From Rickettsiales bacterium (GTDB lineage Bacteria > Pseudomonadota > Alphaproteobacteria > Rickettsiales > UBA3002): a stretch of 16,058 nt of DNA. Of the stretch, positions 14,780 to 16,058 are shown in pieces (position 1 is the stretch's first letter; each line of letters starts with the position of its first letter). The DNA lies in the NCBI GenBank assembly GCA_027489915.1, contig JAIXZB010000176.1, forward strand, positions 1 through 16,058, read 5' to 3'. The notes below the pieces were generated by a model that searched no databases, was not told the DNA's origin, and saw nothing but the letters and a program-made list of their open reading frames with translations. The translations under genes and the position numbers were made by a program.

Positions 14780-14803
14780 ATGACGAAAGGCAGCCATGAA
14801 TAA
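14780..14803 (+). CDS. Possible seven-codon leader ORF overlapping the infC start
   Basis: ATG 14780 opens a mini-ORF (MTKGSHE, stop TAA 14801-14803) preceded by a very good ribosome binding site, AGAGGA at 14768-14773, six bases upstream. It covers infC's own site (AAAGG, 14786-14790) and its ATG at 14796, in another frame. Ribosomes finishing the mini-ORF stop 5 bases past the infC ATG, a layout suited to translational coupling or competition. Translation is inferred from the site only. Confidence 0.3.
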   Translation: MTKGSHE

Positions 14804-15323
14804 ACCGAAGAGCGACGAGCCACGTGTAGGCCGCGAAATTATAGCCGATAAAATCCGCCTCATCGGCGCTGACGGCGAAATGTTAGGAGTAGTTTCGGTA
14901 CGTGAAGGCCTAAAAGCCGCAGAAGAAGCAGGGCTGGATTTAGTAGAAATCTCCCCAGGTGCAGAACCCCCCGTATGCAAAGTGCTTGATTACGGTAAGT
15001 ACAAATATCAGGTGCAAAAAAAGCAACAGGAAGCCAAAAAGAAGCAAAAAATCATTCAGATTAAAGAAATCAAGCTTCGCCCCGCCATAGATCCGCATGA
15101 TTTGGAAATCAAGTTGCGGGCAGTGCAGAAATTCCTTGATGAAGGCGATAAAGTTAAATTTACCCTCCGTTTTAGAGGTCGCGAGATGGCACATCAACAG
15201 CTTGGTCTCAAGGTACTCACCCACATCCGCGAGCAACTTGCTGACAAAATCAAAGTCGAGCATGAGCCAAGCTTTGAAGGCCGTCAGGTTGTCATGGTGG
15301 TGGCGGCGAATACAAAAAGCTAG
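14796..15323 (+). CDS. infC: Translation initiation factor IF-3
   Basis: IF-3 binds the 30S subunit, keeps subunits apart and checks start-codon pairing. The 175-aa protein is of standard length. The N-terminal domain starts KPKSDEPRVGREIIADKIRL and includes GLDLVEISPGAEPPVCKVLD and YGKYKYQVQKKQQEAKKKQK, which leads into the basic linker. The C-terminal domain has IKEIKLRPAIDPHDLEIKLR, then KFTLRFRGREMAHQQLG. The start is an ordinary ATG, unlike the AUU of E. coli infC; a stop at 14781 in the same frame rules out an upstream start. AAAGG lies 5 bases before it, and a mini-ORF with a stronger site overlaps it. Unusually, a prepilin gene follows instead of rpmI-rplT. thrS immediately upstream is the common arrangement. 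Confidence 0.97.
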   Translation: MNKPKSDEPRVGREIIADKIRLIGADGEMLGVVSVREGLKAAEEAGLDLVEISPGAEPPVCKVLDYGKYKYQVQKKQQEAKKKQKIIQIKEIKLRPAIDPHDLEIKLRAVQKFLDEGDKVKFTLRFRGREMAHQQLGLKVLTHIREQLADKIKVEHEPSFEGRQVVMVVAANTKS

Positions 15324-15372
15324 AGCTAATTGTGCTTTTGTGTTATATTACAAGAAATTGGGGCACAGTTTT

Positions 15373-16058
15373 ATGCGCGGGTTCAGCCTAGTAGAACTTT
15401 CAATAGTACTTGTTATACTTGGACTGCTTACAGGCGGTATTTTAACAGGGCAATCTCTTATCCGCGCTGCAGAACTTCGTTCAATTAGTTCTGACTGGCA
15501 GCGCTACGAAACAGCCATATATAGTTTTCGCGATAAATACTTTGTCTTGCCAGGAGATATGCCTAATGCAACTAGGTTCTGGCCCGCTCGTGATGGGGGA
15601 GATGGCCTTGGCAATGATTGCACTAGCCTTTATGCCACAGGGCCTGAAACCTGCAATGGTAATGGCGATGGGGTTATTACTGGTAGCTGGCCAGAGTCAT
15701 GGCTTTCATGGCAGCATCTAGCCAATGCTGGCCTTATCCAAGGACAGTACACAGGACGCAATGGCAGTATCAATGCATGGCACGGTATTGCAGGTGTAAA
15801 TGCCCCAGCCAGTAAACTCTCGAATGCGTTTTTCTTTTTAGCTACACTACAGCACCCCGGTGATGGAGGGCATTTCGCTCTCGACTACCGCCTGTATATG
15901 TCTCACACCATACAAGACCAAACAACCGCTTCCGCTATATATGTCCTAAATGCTGAAGAGGCATGGAATGTTGATAGCAAAATAGATGATGGGAAGCCTG
16001 GGCTTGGTAGGGTAATTGCATCAGCAAACATGAACAACGTTACAAGCTGCATTACCGC
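15373..16058 (+). CDS. Type IV pilin/pseudopilin-like protein, N-terminal part (cut by window end)
   Basis: The frame is open from ATG 15373 to the window end (228 codons), so the 3' end is missing. The N-terminus MRGFSLVELSIVLVILGLLT is a class III prepilin signal: a three-residue leader cleaved by prepilin peptidase after Gly3, Phe at +1 and Glu at +5, then a hydrophobic helix. GGILTGQSLIRAAELRSISS and YETAIYSFRDKYFVLPGDMP follow, a pattern seen in many alphaproteobacterial pilin-like proteins. The globular part has Cys in DCTSL and ETCNGNGDG and at VTSC, perhaps disulphides, and a Gly/Asp-rich loop that may bind calcium. It should assemble in the periplasm or envelope into a pilus or type II-like pseudopilus. 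The ribosome binding site is weak (GGGG, 15360-15363); a TGTTATATT extended -10 lies at 15341-15349. Confidence 0.9.
   Translation, partial: MRGFSLVELSIVLVILGLLTGGILTGQSLIRAAELRSISSDWQRYETAIYSFRDKYFVLPGDMPNATRFWPARDGGDGLGNDCTSLYATGPETCNGNGDGVITGSWPESWLSWQHLANAGLIQGQYTGRNGSINAWHGIAGVNAPASKLSNAFFFLATLQHPGDGGHFALDYRLYMSHTIQDQTTASAIYVLNAEEAWNVDSKIDDGKPGLGRVIASANMNNVTSCIT

Noticed and set aside
1..16058. tRNA or rRNA genes, CRISPR repeats, IS elements, attachment sites
   Set aside because: Read on both strands for tRNA-like cloverleaf arms, regularly spaced repeats, transposase motifs and long terminal inverted repeats; none was found.

Overview
This window looks like chromosomal DNA of an alphaproteobacterium of moderate GC (about half by eye). 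The evidence is the close family resemblance of its aconitase, ThrRS, IF-3 and PhaR proteins to alphaproteobacterial versions, a complete polyhydroxyalkanoate (PHA) gene set with a PhaR-type regulator, and a very hydrophobic FSLVELSIVLVILGLL-type prepilin. No phage, IS element, CRISPR array, tRNA or rRNA gene was seen. The order is tight and no gene-free stretch exceeds about 125 bases.

Layout. (1) 2-2179, plus strand: the 3' end of aconitase (acnA), a 120-aa protein of unknown function 12 bases behind it, then two unrecognised proteins of 271 and 114 aa with Gly/Ala-rich hydrophobic segments. (2) 2176-6600: the PHA locus. phaR and a DUF1330 gene run leftward. Divergently, a small coiled-coil protein with a Lys/Ala-rich tail, a PHA synthase (phaC), a thiolase (phaA) and an acetoacetyl-CoA reductase (phaB) run rightward and end at a strong, apparently bidirectional terminator. 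Together they would turn acetyl-CoA into 3-hydroxyacyl-CoA polymer. (3) 6619-10501, minus strand: a 61-aa protein, serA and serC (first two steps of serine synthesis), and an ABHD10-like alpha/beta hydrolase. (4) 10514-12680, plus strand: a promoter with an 11-bp dyad, then overlapping GT4 and GT9 glycosyltransferases, probably for cell-envelope glycan or LPS. (5) 12724-16058, plus strand: thrS, infC and a type IV pilin/pseudopilin gene cut by the window end.

Main points of interest. The PHA synthase gene overlaps the preceding gene by 263 bases in the +1 frame, and both frames look genuinely coding, so this is a long dual-coding region. ThrRS lacks the usual HxxxH of its editing domain (it reads H82-T-L-T-A-Q87), so it may not proofread Ser-tRNA(Thr). 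A seven-codon ORF with a better ribosome binding site overlaps the infC start. infC is followed by a prepilin gene rather than the usual rpmI-rplT. No clear new defence or mobile system is visible here; the overlapping PHA genes and the two orphan hydrophobic proteins are the best candidates for undescribed biology.
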